Origin: an uncultured Eubacteriales bacterium
GTDB taxonomy: Bacteria > Bacillota > Clostridia > Oscillospirales > CAG-272
NCBI GenBank assembly: GCA_934477985.1
Contig: CAKSOR010000201.1
Coordinates: 1 to 5,626, forward strand
Direction: 5' to 3'
DNA length: 5,626 nucleotides
Both the position numbers and the translations under genes were made by a program. How positions within the stretch are numbered: position 1 is the first letter of the stretch; every line of letters starts with the position of its first letter. A model generated the notes under the pieces. That model had not been told where the DNA came from. It did no database searches and saw only the letters and a program-made list of their open reading frames with translations. Shown here piece by piece: positions 5,557-5,626 of the stretch.

Positions 5557-5605
5557 GTTTTCACGCGAAAAAGGCTTGGATTTATGGTCTTTTTCGCGTG
5601 AAAAC
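5557..5605. terminator. Perfect 17-bp inverted repeat downstream of the permease gene
   Basis: Bases 5557-5573 are exactly complementary to 5589-5605, with a 15-nt loop. It lies 48 nt after the permease stop, where a terminator is expected. Neither flank has a T-run; instead the A5/T5 tracts sit inside the stem next to the loop, around a CACGCG core. It may end transcription in an atypical way, protect the mRNA 3' end, or be a dispersed palindromic repeat. Nothing else recognisable is in 5509-5626. Confidence 0.5.
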
Positions 5606-5626
5606 AACCTTAAATCAGCGTTTCCT

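Noticed and set aside
1..5626. CRISPR arrays, tRNA or rRNA genes, transposases, phage genes
   Set aside because: No spaced direct repeats, no cloverleaf or rRNA sequence recognised, and no mobile-element protein in any frame.

Overview
The window suggests a Gram-positive, Clostridia-like bacterium of moderately high GC. The evidence is the strong AAGGAGG and GGGG-type ribosome binding sites, clean sigma-A-type promoters (TTGACA-17-TATAAT), and a Firmicutes-type split polysaccharide phosphoregulatory set: a PHP tyrosine phosphatase plus separate membrane adaptor and kinase proteins. Nothing here fixes the genus; a gut Oscillospirales- or Christensenellales-like genome is a guess from overall character.

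Left part (1-1474, minus strand): the start of rpsF (ribosomal protein S6) runs off the left edge. It has a consensus promoter and a leader of about 90 nt with two competing stem-loops. Just upstream of it on the same strand is a diverged glycerol-3-phosphate dehydrogenase (GpsA family) that ends 33 nt before the rpsF -35 box.

Divergent intergenic region (1475-1927, about 450 nt): this is the most unusual part. It holds a 180-nt imperfect inverted repeat (1519-1698) whose 22-nt ends match at 21 positions. A minus-strand promoter lies directly against its right end, with a perfect palindrome filling most of the -35/-10 spacer, so the whole inverted repeat would be transcribed at the 5' end of the gpsA message or as a separate structured RNA. 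Further right are a second small palindrome and a strong extended -10 promoter for the plus-strand operon.

Right part (1928-5508, plus strand): three tightly packed genes encode a CpsB/YwqE-type PHP protein-tyrosine phosphatase, a CpsC/YveK-type chain-length determinant and kinase activator, and a CpsD/YwqD-type bacterial tyrosine kinase. Gaps are 2 and 4 nt. In characterised relatives these control the length and export of capsule or exopolysaccharide through cycles of tyrosine autophosphorylation and dephosphorylation. No glycosyltransferase, flippase or polymerase gene is in the window. After a 74-nt gap with a GC-rich hairpin comes an ArsB/SLC13 (ion transporter superfamily) membrane permease of unknown substrate. 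A perfect 17-bp inverted repeat follows it.

I found no tRNA, rRNA, CRISPR array, transposase or phage gene. The window is mostly ordinary chromosomal content. The best candidate for something undescribed is the long inverted-repeat element and its adjoining promoter.
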